DNA of 64,000 nt from Agapetus fuscipes. Lineage: Eukaryota > Arthropoda > Insecta > Trichoptera > Glossosomatidae. The DNA lies in the NCBI GenBank assembly GCA_951799405.1, contig OX637359.1, positions 6,878,201 to 6,942,200 on the forward strand, given 5' to 3'. The notes beneath the pieces are model-generated. The model made no database searches, was not told where the DNA came from, and saw nothing but the letters and a program-made list of their open reading frames with translations. This document shows, in pieces, positions 8,807 through 20,131 of this stretch (position 1 is its first letter; each line of letters starts with the position of its first letter). The translations under genes and the position numbers were made by a program.

Positions 8807-11384
8807 GCAAATATTAACTTATTCAATTTTTACTTCTATCTTCCCTCCAGAGCAGTTATGTTGTTTCACTCTTCCACTTTAAACCAGTACCCAAAATATA
8901 AAGCTATAAACTCAAATGTAGCATTTATCAAAAAAATGGATGGTAACTAAAACAATGCCTCTAGGGAGCGTTTTATTTACCATACATATTTAACAAAACG
9001 CTATAGTTCAGTTTAAGCGTAGTCTTACCCATATATTCACCGATCCTACTAAAGCTTAAATTGTTTTTTATTCATGCGAATGCTGCATAAATAAAGACCA
9101 ATCTAAGCGCTAGTGAGACAGAAGGTGAGTGTTACTTGCTGCAATTTGGACAATATTGTGTAAACCAAGCATATTTGTGGTGATCCATTGAACAACTTCT
9201 CCAGTCTCTTGCCTGATTATTGAAGATTGTGAAATCTTTCTACTGGATTTCCTCCTAGACCTTAGATAATATTTCATTATTGGTCCGTGCAGTGAACCTT
9301 CAAAAGCTCCCTTGACTTTTTAGTCAACCTTTTGATTTGGAGATCTAACCTGTGTTATCTGACTTTTCAGGCTTTCTGCAATCACAGGTTATCCAACCCT
9401 GCATACTAATATAACCTATCAGTAGATAGCAAGTGATAAAACATGGCCCCGAATGAACAGCTGATTGGGCGGTCAACGACATTTGTATGAAAAACATTTC
9501 ACTATCTGATCAGCTGTTAACGCACAGCCATGTGTATTGATGATGAGTTTCTGATTTCTTTATAGCGCCGCTTCGTGATATAGTCACTCCAACGGCGCAT
9601 TTCGGAACTTTCCATGGTCCTCTAGCTCTCTCACATAACGAGGCAGGCGGTTCCAGGCCAGAGGAACAGTAACTGCAAATTAATTACTTCCTATCTACCG
9701 ATACAATAGTTAGATATGTTGAGACTTACGGCTCTCCATGCAATGTGACTAAATAATTCATAGAACAATGTTTGCCATCAGATAATTATGCTCTATGACT
9801 ACCTGGACTTGAAAATCAACACCTTAAAAATACTGTACAACTTTTCACTTCCTTTTTTACCGTGCAAGCCTCTTGCTTTGTTTTTATGCAATCTGACCCA
9901 TATCCTGAACATTCCAAAATGTTGCTTGGAAGTTTGCTCTTTTTTTGAACAATATCTATCAACATAAAATAAATACATGGTGCATCAGAGCTGTTTTACT
10001 CCAGGCGTACTCGCAGGATGGTGAGGTATATGAGAACTGTCAAAAAAATCTTGTTATTTTATGTCTCTTTTTTGTCGTATGATCCTGTCTGTCTCTTTTT
10101 TTCATTGTCTGCCTACTTGCCTTACATGGCACGTGCATTACTCTGGAAAGAAACTGACTAACACCATCTATTTATTTTATTTTGATCAATGATGACCAAT
10201 CATTTTAGTACAGGAAGCTGTTGAGTCAATGCGGATGGAATGTAAGCAAGATGGAAAGTCCTAGCACTGTCTGTTGATTTTTATTCTGACCAATGTTTCC
10301 GGAACATATGTCGCAACCATAACAAACCATGGAAGAATTTGCATTTCAAAATTATTTACTCTTTGCTTTTAACTTTGTACCTTACCTGTATTTATTGAAC
10401 TCACCTGCTTGCAAGTTTCTGTTTTATCAATGAAAAGATAAAAAACTGAAATATAACATCTCAAAACAATGTAAATATAATGTTTAAATATAATAAAAAG
10501 AGAGTATTTACTTTATAAATAATGTTTTCTCATTAAGTTCAAAATGTAATGTTAAATTTTGATTTTGATAATATGAATTATAAGAGTCATCTGCGATACA
10601 TCCATTTTGATAAAATGTTGGCAAAATGAATATTTTGGTATACCAACATTTTATCAAAATGAATTTATCGCTGACAACATTTAAAAGACTCGTTTTGTGT
10701 ATTTGGATAGAAGGCGTAAGTTCAAATTGTATAGGTATACCAAAATGATGAAATTCTGCAATATTGTGTGTTTATTTTTTAAACAAATATGATATTCAAT
10801 GCATTTCTTGTGGTCTCTAGGGTATGGTGAAATTACTACAGTAAAATCTTATGAAATCTTATTCGTAAACTAATTAAAAAACGTAGTTTGAATCTGTGTT
10901 GTATGCAAGTCAATCATAGACTAAACTCTCTTTCACTTATTTGTGTTTAAACCCTTTTCACATAGTCCGGGGAAATTTATGGGATCGGCAAACAAGCCAG
11001 CCACGCTGGATCAGAGTTTAAAATAAAGAAGCAAAGGATTCAGCTGATTCTGAAATACACAATGTCTGCATACATAAAATTGAGCTGATTTTTAGCTCAC
11101 TGAGCGGGTATGCATCACAGAGATAATTTGCATTATCACATAACGTACATGCAATAATGATTCTCTACAATCAGTACTTGTTTGATAATTTAATCTTTGT
11201 GGAATTTTTTGCCAGAAGGTATAACTATTTGCAAATATGAAATAAATGATGTTTTAATCAAATTTTAATGTCATTAACAGACTTAGTGCAAATTTTGAAA
11301 TTAGATTATTTTCTCGGTAGGCAAACACAGGTCTATGTGACTTAAGTCTAGCTAGCATACCATATGGAATCTATAATCTAAGTT
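8807..11384. other. PDZ-GEF 3' region and intergenic DNA
   Basis: The nearest poly(A) signal after the stop is AATAAA at about 9090-9095, giving a 3' UTR of roughly 300 bp. At 10602-10660 a perfect hairpin has 18-bp arms (ATTTTGATAAAATGTTGG and its complement). Around 9410-9740, TCAGTAGATAG and CTATCTACCGA form a weak inverted pair around an unclassified repeat with GCGCCGCTTCGTG. No gene is supported. Confidence 0.5.
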
Positions 11385-11580
11385 GCAAAGATAAAATTCA
11401 TATGGAATGCGTACCCACAAACAGACACGTGCAAGTTCGCACTTACAAAGGCTGCATGTGTACTTACAAATTAAAATCCAAAACCCTGAAACTTGCTGAC
11501 CTTCCCTGAAACAGGGGTGACATTGGCAAAGTGAACCATTTTTTACAGGATGGTTAGCCTCATACCAACCTATAAGTCAG
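11385..11580 (-). mobile_element. LINE-A 3'-end repeat
   Basis: Minus-strand copy from ACTTATAGGTTGGTATGAGG through AAAAATGGTTCACTTTGCCA and CACCCCTGTTTCAGGGAAGG to TCTTTGCAACTTAGATTATA. No coding sequence. Confidence 0.8.
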
Positions 11581-11754
11581 GGAATAAAAATATATTGGTT
11601 AGCCTTTTTTATCTTTAGCAATCTGGCTGTGTAACTCATAATTTTGTTGTCTTTGAAATTGATGCTGAGTCCATTTTGAGTTATATTAACTTTATCAGAA
11701 CAGTCTAAGGATGGCTTACATATCTGAGCTTAGTTCAAAATTTCATTGACATGC

Positions 11755-11805
11755 CAATTTGTTTGGTGAGAGCTGTCATTGTGCGAATCACACCTCAAGA
11801 GCTTA
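11755..11805 (-). mobile_element. SINE1 3'-tail fragment
   Basis: Minus-strand GCTCTTGAGGTGTGATTCGC then ACAATGACAGCTCTCACCAA, a diverged SINE1/CR1-like tail. Confidence 0.55.
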
Positions 11806-12539
11806 TCTTCTCTTCGGAGTGTGCCCTGCTGCAAGAATGTTGAAAGTTAAGTGATCGCTTGTTAAACTCAAATAAATGAAAACCAGTTTAGGTTATGACT
11901 TTGATAATTTTAAATTGAGTAATTTGATTCAAGATTTGACTCTTGATAACTGTAAAGTGAGGATACAATCCGGCAATGGAATTGAGACATTCGTAAATAC
12001 TCAAATAGGCGAGTGCACTTTTCACTTCATGACGTATGCAAGGATACCCTATCATTTTAGATAGTTTACACTTTGTTGTATAAGATTTTTCTCAAAAAAC
12101 AACATTCCCGTATTTAAAAAAAATAATTTAATGTTTAAGCACGTTTTTGTTGTTAAATTGATGACTACGAGCTTTTAAATTATTAGTATAGGTAGGCGAT
12201 AATGTAGTGTTGGGATGTTTCACGTAGGTGTGTGCGTTATTTAATGTTAACTTTGTGTCAGCAATAATCGTTGAACATTTTCAAATCGCACGTTTATCAT
12301 TCGGCAACTTTATTTTGCACATTTCCTCAATCATTCACTTTCAGATCATTTATTGAATTAAAATTTAAGAGAAAATATGTGCATTTGAATTTTTAACTCA
12401 GCTTTCTGATTGTTCAATCCAAATTTGAACATTGACCTGTCTAAATTTTTAATCAACACATTTGTGTTAAATTGATTGTTGAAATTTTTTGGTAACCTGC
12501 GATAGTAACTCTAAAAAAAATTATACTTATACTGTTCAA
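11806..12539. other. No supported gene
   Basis: AT-rich, with only a short open stretch (11876-12064) that shows no recognisable domain, signal or repeat. Confidence 0.45.
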
Positions 12540-12670
12540 CGCAACTAAGCTGCTCGCATAGAACAACTCCTTGCGATTTCGCCACCAAAAGGGTCGCGTG
12601 CGGCTAGTGGAATATATTTTCACAGGTAATGAGGGCAGCTTTACGCAAACCACATAACTTAAAATAAGGG
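12540..12670 (-). mobile_element. SINE2 3'-part fragment
   Basis: On the minus strand the family phrases occur in order: TTAAGTTATGTGGTTTGCGT, ATTCCACTAGCCGCACGCGA, then GCGAGCAGCTTAGTTGCG at the 3' end. The head is missing. Confidence 0.6.
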
Positions 12671-12699
12671 TTTCCCCTGTTTCATAGGAATCAGGACCA

Positions 12700-13105
12700 C
12701 GTTTATTGTGAAGGCTAAGTAAACTTCATGCAGTGCTATGATCTGGGCTTGAAGAAAATTCCAACAAAAACTCTAATAGGTTCCATCCCAGAGGGCTAGG
12801 GTTTGATCTCCTCCAAGGGCGTCAGAAATGACTTCTCATTTCAGTGTTTATTTCAAACTCTAAATAGAAATCCCTGCAAGTTTTACTCAGCCTTCACAAG
12901 ATATGAGAACCAGCCTCATCAGAAACTGGGAAACCTCCACTTCAAGTGAACGGGTTGACGTAAGGCCGATGTGATTACATGTGATTATAAATAGGTTTAA
13001 ATAGTTTTGACACGCCACATACAACTCATCCGGGGACAACGCAGGAAGAAGTTGCACAATATGTACGGCTTAGTTGCACTTTTGCTTACATAATTCTTTA
13101 CCTCA
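12700..13105 (+). mobile_element. SINE2 (tRNA-derived), near full length
   Basis: A degenerate head ends near GGGTTTGATCTCC (B-box like). Body phrases follow in order: GGGCGTCAGAAATGACTTCT, CAGTGTTTATTTCAAACTC, AGTTTTACTCAGCCTTCACA, CTGGGAAACCTCCACTTCAA, then GGCTTAGTTGCACTTTTGC at the 3' end. About 400 bp, non-coding. Confidence 0.65.
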
Positions 13106-13432
13106 TTTTCCATAACCTCACATTGTCACCATTTTTCTAATAGGATAAACTATACACATTTTCTGGAAGCAAGTGCCTTACATTGGTTTATTCAAAACAA
13201 ATAATTTTCAGTAGCTCTCTTTCTCAAAAATAAAAACTAGAATTCAAAGCAACGTCATCCCAATTGTGAAGATATCAGAGGGATGGACCCCTGGTACTTT
13301 TTATACTGGATATGTATTTTCTATAGGACTTATTCACACAGAGGTAGCATTTGTATTGTAATCTTACTGCCAAAGCAATTGCTTCTAGAATTCTACTACT
13401 TAAAAAACAAATATCTCTTCTTAAGAACCATA

Positions 13433-13595
13433 CCTCGAGTAGAAAACATTGTGTAAACTCCCCCCAAATGTGTAATTATCAAAATGTATGACAACTCATG
13501 CACTCATCAGGGGTGCTGCTGTATTTTTAATACATTTTTCTATTTACGCAATCGATGGGAATTCACACAATCTCTTTTACTCCGGCTACTATTCA
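13433..13595. repeat. Inverted repeat element, family 2 copy 2
   Basis: Left GAAAACATTGTGTAAACTCC and right GGAATTCACACAATCTCTTT are imperfect inverted arms. The interior matches the copies at 4754 and 25910. Confidence 0.45.
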
Positions 13596-13752
13596 AAATT
13601 AATATACTTAACTTTAAAAACATTAATGTGAAAACAAAATATTGATCTAGAATATTAATTGTGTAGAATCAAAGGCAGCAATCTATAATTTAGTTTCTTT
13701 TTAAAAAAATCCTAGATTACCGCCTTTGAAAGTAAACGACACTGTACTCTAT

Positions 13753-14201
13753 GGTCGTGTTCGGGGAGCACGCTTCAAGCACTTTGAGCGTTTACAAATC
13801 GTTCAGGGAGTTTACCGTGAGCAAATATGAGCAATGTCGTCATGCACGATAGCTCGGCCATTTGCTAAGCTTGTTCATTTGCAAAGGTGGGTTGGTGTGA
13901 GCCTTCCTAACTTCACACCAATGGTTCATACTGTTGAAGTGACAGTTGACAGCTAACCTCAATAACACAAATATTAGCCACAATTATTCATTTTAATTAA
14001 TGGATAAGAGCTATCAAAAGCACTTCTATAATTAAAAATTCTGCTGTAAATATCAGAATCGTGACTCAATAATGCATTTTGAGATACATCTGCATCCATT
14101 CTGTGGAGCTTTAGAGCTGCTGTCTGGTTGGCGGATGAAGTTTGCTTATGATTTTTACTGTAAGCGCTCACAGAACTCAAACGAGCTCCCCGAACACGGC
14201 C
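13753..14201. mobile_element. Non-autonomous DNA transposon with GGYCGTGTTCGGGGAGC ends
   Basis: The left end GGTCGTGTTCGGGGAGCACG and the right end CGAGCTCCCCGAACACGGCC are inverted repeats (two differences in 20). Subterminal motifs around GAGCGTTTACAA and TTACTGTAAGCGCTC are also roughly mirrored. About 449 bp with no transposase. The target duplication is not clear. Confidence 0.65.
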
Positions 14202-14825
14202 TTTATATTGAAATATAAAACCCTGGTTCAAGTTGATTGGCTCGATTCGATATTGGCTGACAAAAATGTTTTTAAACTCCTTTAAAAACACCTATTCTTA
14301 TGATCATAATAAATTTTTAAGTAAAATTAATTAAAATCTCATTAAATAAGTGTGTATATACATGTAGACTTACCTAGTTCTCCATACAAAACTGTCCTCA
14401 AAGATTTACTCATCTTGCAATAGAACGATCCAAACCATTTTATGTTGTCAATGTCTCCGCACATTTGTATAAGTTAGTTTTTAATCGATATGACTTGTGG
14501 TGTTGCTATGTGACGGTAAAATTCAATGTAAACATGTTCTTTTTTAACTTGATTTGTGGAATGCGATGCACCAACCTATTTTGCCTGGCCAGAAACAGGT
14601 ATTCACCTCATCAATTATCATTTGTTGTTTTTATTTTTATTTTAATGAATTATTAATTATTATTACTCAATGACATCTGTTGAACCAGGTTCAAGGGGTA
14701 AATTTTCAAATGCGCTAGTTGAGATTAGTGACATAAACCTCTTTGCCATAGCACTGGTCTTTAAAGTAATGGCCTTCGTATTTTGTTTTTAATTTTCCCA
14801 TTTCAGAAAAATCCTACATTTTCTA
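14202..14825. other. No supported gene
   Basis: AT-rich sequence. The open stretch at 14465-14656 has no recognisable protein features. Confidence 0.4.
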
Positions 14826-14965
14826 CCCCCACTTCAACTGAAGTGGTTATAGCGTGAGGCCGGCCCCCTTATCCATAAAAATAAATAGGTCCTGAATTGC
14901 CACCTGCGATAATACATGCAAGAAGTTACACCACATGTGTAGCTTAGTTGCATTCTTTCTTTTAT
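14826..14965 (+). mobile_element. SINE2 3'-half fragment
   Basis: Contains CCCCACTTCAACTGAAGTGG, GAGGCCGGCCCCCTTATCC, AATAAATAGGTCC and GTAGCTTAGTTGCATTCTTT, the conserved 3' half of the family. Confidence 0.65.
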
Positions 14966-16560
14966 TCTATGATTCGTATCAAAGATTATTCAACGGTGGC
15001 ATACGGAAAATCACATTTTCTGGGAATGCATATTTGTTCTTTAGATGGCTACATTTGAATTTTACCATCACTTATACATTTGATTAATTGGTTAAGGTGT
15101 AACATGAGATTTGATTTAGCTGGGTTATGTTTTCCACAGCATTTAACTGATAAGAAGAATAATGTTAAGAGACCCCTGGGTGAAGTGAGGGAGGGGAGAT
15201 TCCAAAGAATAACTGTACATATTAAATGGTAGAAGTATGATCTGTTACCCTGTTAACCTACCAATATGCTTATACCGATATCCACAAACAATGCTATGCT
15301 TAGTTTACAAATTACATTTATTTTCGAATACGGATTGAATCAAACCAAAGGCATGGAATTTTCATACTATTTGAATAATATTTGAATGAAATTTGAACAA
15401 TCTGGAAATGAAAGTTAGTATTGTTTGTCTATTTTATCTTTATTTAATTACTCAAAAAAATATTTTGGTTTGTAAATGTTGCGTAAGCTAAAACAACCAT
15501 CCCTTGGTGTTGTCACTATTATTGTGAGATAGAGAACTAAATATCCACTATTCAAGTTTTTCATTTTTAATCATTGTTTATGTTACGGTGTGTAAATTTT
15601 CCCCACACGCAGGAAAAATCCTGTGAATTCCCCAACTTATAAATGTGAGGTATTTGGGATGCAATCCATTCACCCTTTATTGTGATACACAGATACATAG
15701 ATGTGAAAGTAGGTGACAGTTGTGCTTTGCTGTTACAGGCTACCAACTGATAAAATTAATCATTTTGTACTTCTATTAACAGGATACTGTTTTCTATTTA
15801 TGTATATAACACAACCTTCCTGACTTTCAACTTTAGACAAGTCAATAGTGCAAAACATAGTAACCAAAAAAAAATACCATGACCAACCAACCAAAAATGA
15901 TCTAATGAACACAGCTAACTTCAATGTTAACTGTCTAAAGTAATGTTCTACAAAATGGCGCTGGTTGTTCCAATTTTAAAAAGGTGAATACAATTAAGGT
16001 GTGTAAACTGGCAGTTTTGGTTGATTGCACACCAGGTGTTGTTAACAGGGAGGTGTTTGAGCAAGCTTATTGGTTGCCAAAAAACAACCATGCCCTCATT
16101 GGTCAACGCCATAATAACAAAGATTAGCTGTTTTCCCCTTTTGCTGCGCACAGATGCAGATAATAAACTATGCTAGTGGGATACACAGGCAATCAACAAT
16201 CACCATTACCCTTCATATGAGTTTCCACGCCTATATATCCACCTTGATTTTAAACCTTATAATCTGTGTACTACTGTTATTGACTGTCATTTCTGGTTAA
16301 TTTTAAACTTGAATACTTCTTTTTGGGAAAAACCAACAGCACAAATAAATCCATTCAATTTATGTCACCTTTTCAGAATTCACGATGAAATATTAATATA
16401 ACAAATACTTAAATGTTATAAGTTATAATAAAAGCAAAGATAAGACGAAAATTGATTCATTACCTTTTGACGTTTGATGTAAAAAAAATATGTTTTCCAT
16501 TGAAATGTGTAGCTTAGAATGTTTAATGTCATTAGCATTCATAATCATCAGATTCCATTC
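14966..16560. other. No supported gene
   Basis: About 1.6 kb of AT-rich DNA without repeats or exons that I can identify. Confidence 0.4.
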
Positions 16561-16739
16561 AAGCTACATTTAAATGAATTCAGAACGGGGAATTCCATTT
16601 CTCAGGAAGCAAACATCACACATCTATGTAACTAAGGTCCTAAGCAACAAATAACGATATTATATTTGTTAGGGCTTGGTGGTTCACTGTGAAAGTCCAT
16701 TGTATTTGTTTTTATAAAAAAAAACACAGTTTTAATTCG

Positions 16740-16798
16740 CTTTTTATTTTATATGCTTTAACGTTTTCGCCTCAAAAAGCATCATCAGAAGCAGTGAT
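16740..16798 (-). ncRNA. Hammerhead-like motif, alpha left arm
   Basis: On the minus strand: TGCTT (stem I), CTGATGA core, an extra T, GCTTTTTGAGGC (stem II with wobble pairs), GAAA, ACGT-TA, then AAGCA closing stem I with five pairs. AACGTT around helix III is self-complementary, as in dimeric hammerheads. Confidence 0.6.
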
Positions 16799-16831
16799 TT
16801 TTGACATTCAATGACTCAATGACAAAAATCA

Positions 16832-16872
16832 TCGCTTCTGATGATGACTTTTGAGGCGAAACCATTTAAGCT
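16832..16872 (+). ncRNA. Hammerhead-like motif, alpha right arm
   Basis: GCTT, CTGATGA at 16838-16844, a weakened stem II, GAAA at 16858-16861, then CCATTTA and AAGC closing stem I (4 bp). Stem II has drifted compared with the left arm. Confidence 0.55.
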
Positions 16873-17130
16873 TATAAAATAAAAAATAAAAAGTGAATTA
16901 AAACTGTGTTTTTTTTTTATAAAAATAAAATAACAATATTAGTTAGCTGGGTCCCTAACAATCCAGCCGTGTGACATCACAATCTTTTTGTCTATGGAAT
17001 TTGTGTTGACTCAATTCAGGATGAATGAAGCCTGCACATTTAATATGAACAAATAAAATGTGACATCACATTGCCAGGTTGCTAGGGAAAATGCTAAATA
17101 TTGTAATGGGGTTCAGACTTAATTAAATTT

Positions 17131-17865
17131 GAGTATGGTGATTGATGTTTAGGAATGCTCATAATGTTGCCGGTATGTCATATATTATATTGGTATCCAG
17201 CAGGGTTAACAGATGAACAAATTTTTATTTAAGTTAATTTCAGTTGGCTAGGTTTTTTATTTTTTTATGCTGTAAATATTATATTTTTTGTAAGATTATG
17301 ACTCTTTGGAATGTGTTTCAAAATAAAATGTAATGGTTCAGATCATATGAATGAGTGATAGATATATATATTTTTAGAACTTGATTGGCTTTATGTTAAT
17401 ATTGTTACTCATTGAAGACATTTTTGGCATTTTGCTTTTTAGTAGCATTTAATTTATATATTTTTTTAAATGCTGAATTTATTCAATAAGTATCTATATT
17501 CTATTATACTTTATGTATTTTATAAAATACATTAAAAGCAATTGGAAAAATGTAATAATAAAAATACTTACATTTATGTATCATATTGTTTCAAAAATCT
17601 CTTATCAAGGCTAAATAATGCCATCTGTTAAAGTAATGAAAGAGTTTATTAACTTTAAAGTTTTTCTAACAGATGGAAATTTTCATATGAATTTGACCTT
17701 GAACATTGTTTTAAGCTGGTAGGAGCTGAAAAAAAAATGAAACGGAGGTTCCCAAATGACATTTAAATTGATCCCTCTTATTTAATATTCTATCTGTATG
17801 AGTTATACTGTTGAAAAATCATAGTAAATATTCTTTAAAATCAAATTTTAAAGGAGTTAAGTTTT
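17131..17865. other. No supported gene
   Basis: Very AT-rich DNA, no exon or repeat family recognised. Confidence 0.4.
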
Positions 17866-18033
17866 ATGGCACTACATTGGTTGACAATTATTATGGCATT
17901 CGTTGTAGAAGCTGTGGCGGGCGCAGAGAGAACCGAAGCACTGCTCAATTACCACATACGAAAAGCCTTTGAGGTAGATGGAGCAGATCCAGGTGATTTC
18001 AGAGAGGTCATGTCTTTAGAAAGAGACATTTAA
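17866..18033 (+). CDS. Small ORF, 55 aa, unrecognised
   Basis: ATG at 17866 to TAA at 18031-18033. The N-terminus (MALHWLTIIMAFVVEAVAG) looks like a signal peptide or membrane anchor. The remainder is AERTEALLNYHIRKAFEVDG then ADPGDFREVMSLERDI. It stands out because its base composition and codon choice are more gene-like than the AT-rich flanks. It could be a short secreted peptide, an exon of a larger gene, or a fossil fragment of one. I do not recognise the family and see no clear acceptor or promoter. Confidence 0.3.
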   Translation: MALHWLTIIMAFVVEAVAGAERTEALLNYHIRKAFEVDGADPGDFREVMSLERDI

Positions 18034-18537
18034 GCTTGCAAGCATGAGCTAACGATATGCCAGTAGATTAAGTAGATTAGTCTAGCTGGAATGCCAAAAA
18101 GTGGAAAGATGGCATGGAAGTCTCAACGACCGTCGGTAGATCTTACTGTACCTATTTGAAGATAGGACGGAACAAACATGGAGGTGCCTGAACAGCTGAT
18201 CGTTGTTCAGATGGATCAGCTGTTGATACGCTGCCATGTCCGTCAAGACTTTCACTTCTAGCACCCCTGGAAAGATCTAAATTAATAAAAACAAGCTTGA
18301 AATTTATTTATTTTCTGATTGAAGTAACATATGAATTTAACATAGAAAATAATAACCTCGTTGGGTTACTATTTAAAAAAAATACACAAATATCTGTTAA
18401 CCTCGAAACTAAACGAGATGATGTACTTGAGAATGTTTTTTGATCAAATTTGACACAACGGAGGTTTTGGGTACCTACATATTCTTTCTTTTTACAATTA
18501 TAATAACCACACAGTTAAAAAAAATACTTGGATATTA
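18034..18537. other. No supported gene
   Basis: Includes paired AACAGCTGATC and GATCAGCTGTT near 18190-18222, similar to a pair near 9460-9515, perhaps ends of an old foldback element. Confidence 0.3.
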
Positions 18538-18615
18538 GACGAACCGTTATAAGAGAACTTACATTATTCTCAATTTTTCGTTAGCAATGTAGCTAACGCC
18601 TTCAGGAGACACCCT
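18538..18615 (-). ncRNA. Degenerate hammerhead-like motif (gamma family)
   Basis: On the minus strand: GTCTC, CTGAAGG (last core A changed to G), a C, GTTAGC/GCTAAC stem II, GAAA, then GAGAA closing four pairs of stem I. The downstream GTTCTC and ACGGTTCG agree with the copy at 44918-45000. The core change suggests it is inactive. Confidence 0.5.
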
Positions 18616-19404
18616 CTCTGAATGATGACTGAGGATGAACATAATTGTAAATATGTCAAACGTCCGTAATTCAATCTTAAACCTGACCTTATTCTTTTCT
18701 GCCTTAACATTCGGGATACGGCGTGTAGCGCTCTGGCGATATTTTGTTAACGTATCACATGTGTTTGTACGGATGAGGCGGTTAATATGCTCTTTCAACT
18801 GTAAAGCTTTGCAGATTCAATATTTTGTTTGCATAGGAGAGATCATAATGAATTTTTGATTGATTTTCAAATCTTGATATTCATAAATAAAGTAATGGGG
18901 AGAAAATTTTAAATGTGTGTGTGTATGTTTGTGTCGGTAAGAATCTCAAATTGTAAATTGGAAGCATTTTAGATTGTAAGTATTTTGTCCCATGGCACCT
19001 CGAGTATCTAGACCTGCGCATATAACTGTCGTCACCCCATTTCCCAGACTGTAATTTTTTGTATGTAAAATAAATATGTTTCTAGTAGGTATATATTAAA
19101 AGAAAAGTATTTATGAAATAAAAGATTCTATCTGTAAAAATACATGTGTTTTTTATTTCACCATTCAATATTTTCCAAGCAGCTGATTCAAAGTATCAAT
19201 CTTTTTGTACATTTAAGATTTAGTGTAAAAATATAAAAATTGTAAAACAAATGGTGCTATGGCTGAGCAGGCAATGCAATGATAATTATGTTTGAAATAA
19301 AACATCACCAGTTCAATTCTCTTCAGACACTCTTGACGATAAATCATTGGGTAGTAATTAATTAATAATGTATTCAATAAAAAAATATGGATTATTAATT
19401 ATCT
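18616..19404. other. No supported gene
   Basis: AT-rich with a short GT run at 18914-18930. The open stretches at 18559-18859 show no recognisable protein. Confidence 0.4.
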
Positions 19405-19509
19405 AGTCAATTGCTTAGTTGGTAGAACTCTTGCATTCAAAGCCAGATTGCAAAGGTATGATCGCCACCAAGGGTGTCTGAAATAATTTCCTGATTCAGT
19501 GTTAATTTT
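19405..19509 (+). mobile_element. SINE2, 5' part of a split copy
   Basis: tRNA-like head GCTTAGTTGGTAGAACTCTT and a degenerate B box, then AGGGTGTCTGAAATAATTTC. It ends with CAGTGTTAATTTT (19497-19509), which is repeated at 19685-19697 on the other side of the inserted ribozyme element. Confidence 0.7.
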
Positions 19510-19684
19510 TAAAGATTTTAAATGATGATTACGGTCGACATTTTAAAGAATGAAAAAAAAAACGGATTTTACTGATAGTTCGTGGTTCCTCCTTATAGAG
19601 GACACACTTCTCCTGAGGACGTCGGATATGACTCCGACGAAACGTAGAGAAAATCGTTCTTCTCTTTTGCACGGTCAGTAAAAC
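19510..19684 (+). mobile_element. Hammerhead-bearing element gamma with 13-bp target duplication
   Basis: A 175-bp insertion bounded by direct repeats CAGTGTTAATTTT (19497-19509 and 19685-19697), interrupting a SINE2. Its left part contains AACGGATTTTACTGA, the inverse of the TCAGTAAAATCCGTT seen at 21140 in a sister copy, so the ends are related in inverted orientation. It contains a complete hammerhead-like motif and no ORF. The target duplication shows genuine insertion of a very small element. Confidence 0.7.
19606..19652 (+). ncRNA. Hammerhead ribozyme-like motif, gamma (best copy)
   Basis: TTCTC (19608-19612), core CTGAGGA (19613-19619), an extra C, stem II GTCGGA/TCCGAC (6 perfect pairs, loop TATGAC), GAAA (19639-19642), CG, TA, then GAGAA (19647-19651) closing stem I with five perfect pairs. 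Predicted cleavage is after A19646. Helix III is only ACGT, which is self-complementary and so favours dimeric folding. The extra base between the core A and stem II deviates from the canonical core. Confidence 0.7.
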
Positions 19685-19697
19685 CAGTGTTAATTTT

Positions 19698-19795
19698 GAA
19701 CAAAAACATACATCCTGCAAGGTTTACTCAGCCTTCACAAGAAAATAGAAAAGGAAAACCATCTTCAACAAAGGCTGCCCTCTTGCAACTGACTA
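19698..19795 (+). mobile_element. SINE2, continuation of the split copy
   Basis: Resumes with the body phrase CTGCAAGGTTTACTCAGCCT and TCACAAGAAAATAG, then decays. Confidence 0.65.
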
Positions 19796-19907
19796 AAAGC
19801 AGGGGTTTCATTTCTTGTTAGGTAAAAAGGAGTACATTATTATTTTGTGAAGACTGTATAACTTGCTGGTACTGGAAGAAAATACTGAAACAGGAAATCA
19901 TTTCCTT

Positions 19908-20094
19908 GACTTAAAGGTTGGTATAAGTCTGACCACCCACACTGTAAAAAATGGTTCACTTTGCCAAAGTCACCCCATTCCAGAAAAGGTCGGCAAAATT
20001 TGCAGGGTTTATGTATGAACTTACACGTGCCTGTGGGCATGCATTTGATATGAGCTTTGAACGTTAATATATCTTTGCAACTTAGATTATAGAT
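19908..20094 (+). mobile_element. LINE-A 3'-end repeat
   Basis: Starts TTGACTTAAAGGTTGGTATA and ends ATATCTTTGCAACTTAGATT. Internal phrases AATGGTTCACTTTGCCAAAG and GGGCATGCATTTGATATGAG are present. Confidence 0.75.
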
Positions 20095-20131
20095 TTCCTG
20101 ACACCTGTAGTGCCATCTGAAGCCATCTGTA

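Larger units (their letters stand above)
16709..16927. mobile_element. Hairpin element alpha: inverted pair of hammerhead-like units
   Basis: Two arms of about 95 bp are near reverse complements around a short centre (ATTCAATGACTCAAT). Each arm, read outward, carries GCTTCTGATGATG, then TTTTGAGGCGAAA, then an A/T-rich flank (TATAAAATAAAAA, GTGAATTAAAACTGTG). The arrangement of two outward-reading ribozyme-like units matches pseudo-LTR pieces of Penelope-like elements. There is no coding sequence. Confidence 0.6.
16570..17130 (-). mobile_element. MITE family 1 copy split by a hairpin element
   Basis: Left part: GGAAGCAAACATCACACATC, TAAGGTCCTAAGCAACAAAT. Right part: AACAATCCAGCCGTGTGACA and TTGTCTATGG, then a further rearranged piece at 17055-17110. 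The foldback element at 16709-16927 lies between them, flanked by similar AACGATATTA and AACAATATTA stretches. Confidence 0.55.

Noticed and set aside
5320..8810. Minus-strand open frames of up to 160 codons within PDZ-GEF
   Set aside because: Shadow frames of a long GC-rich coding exon, no splice or domain support.
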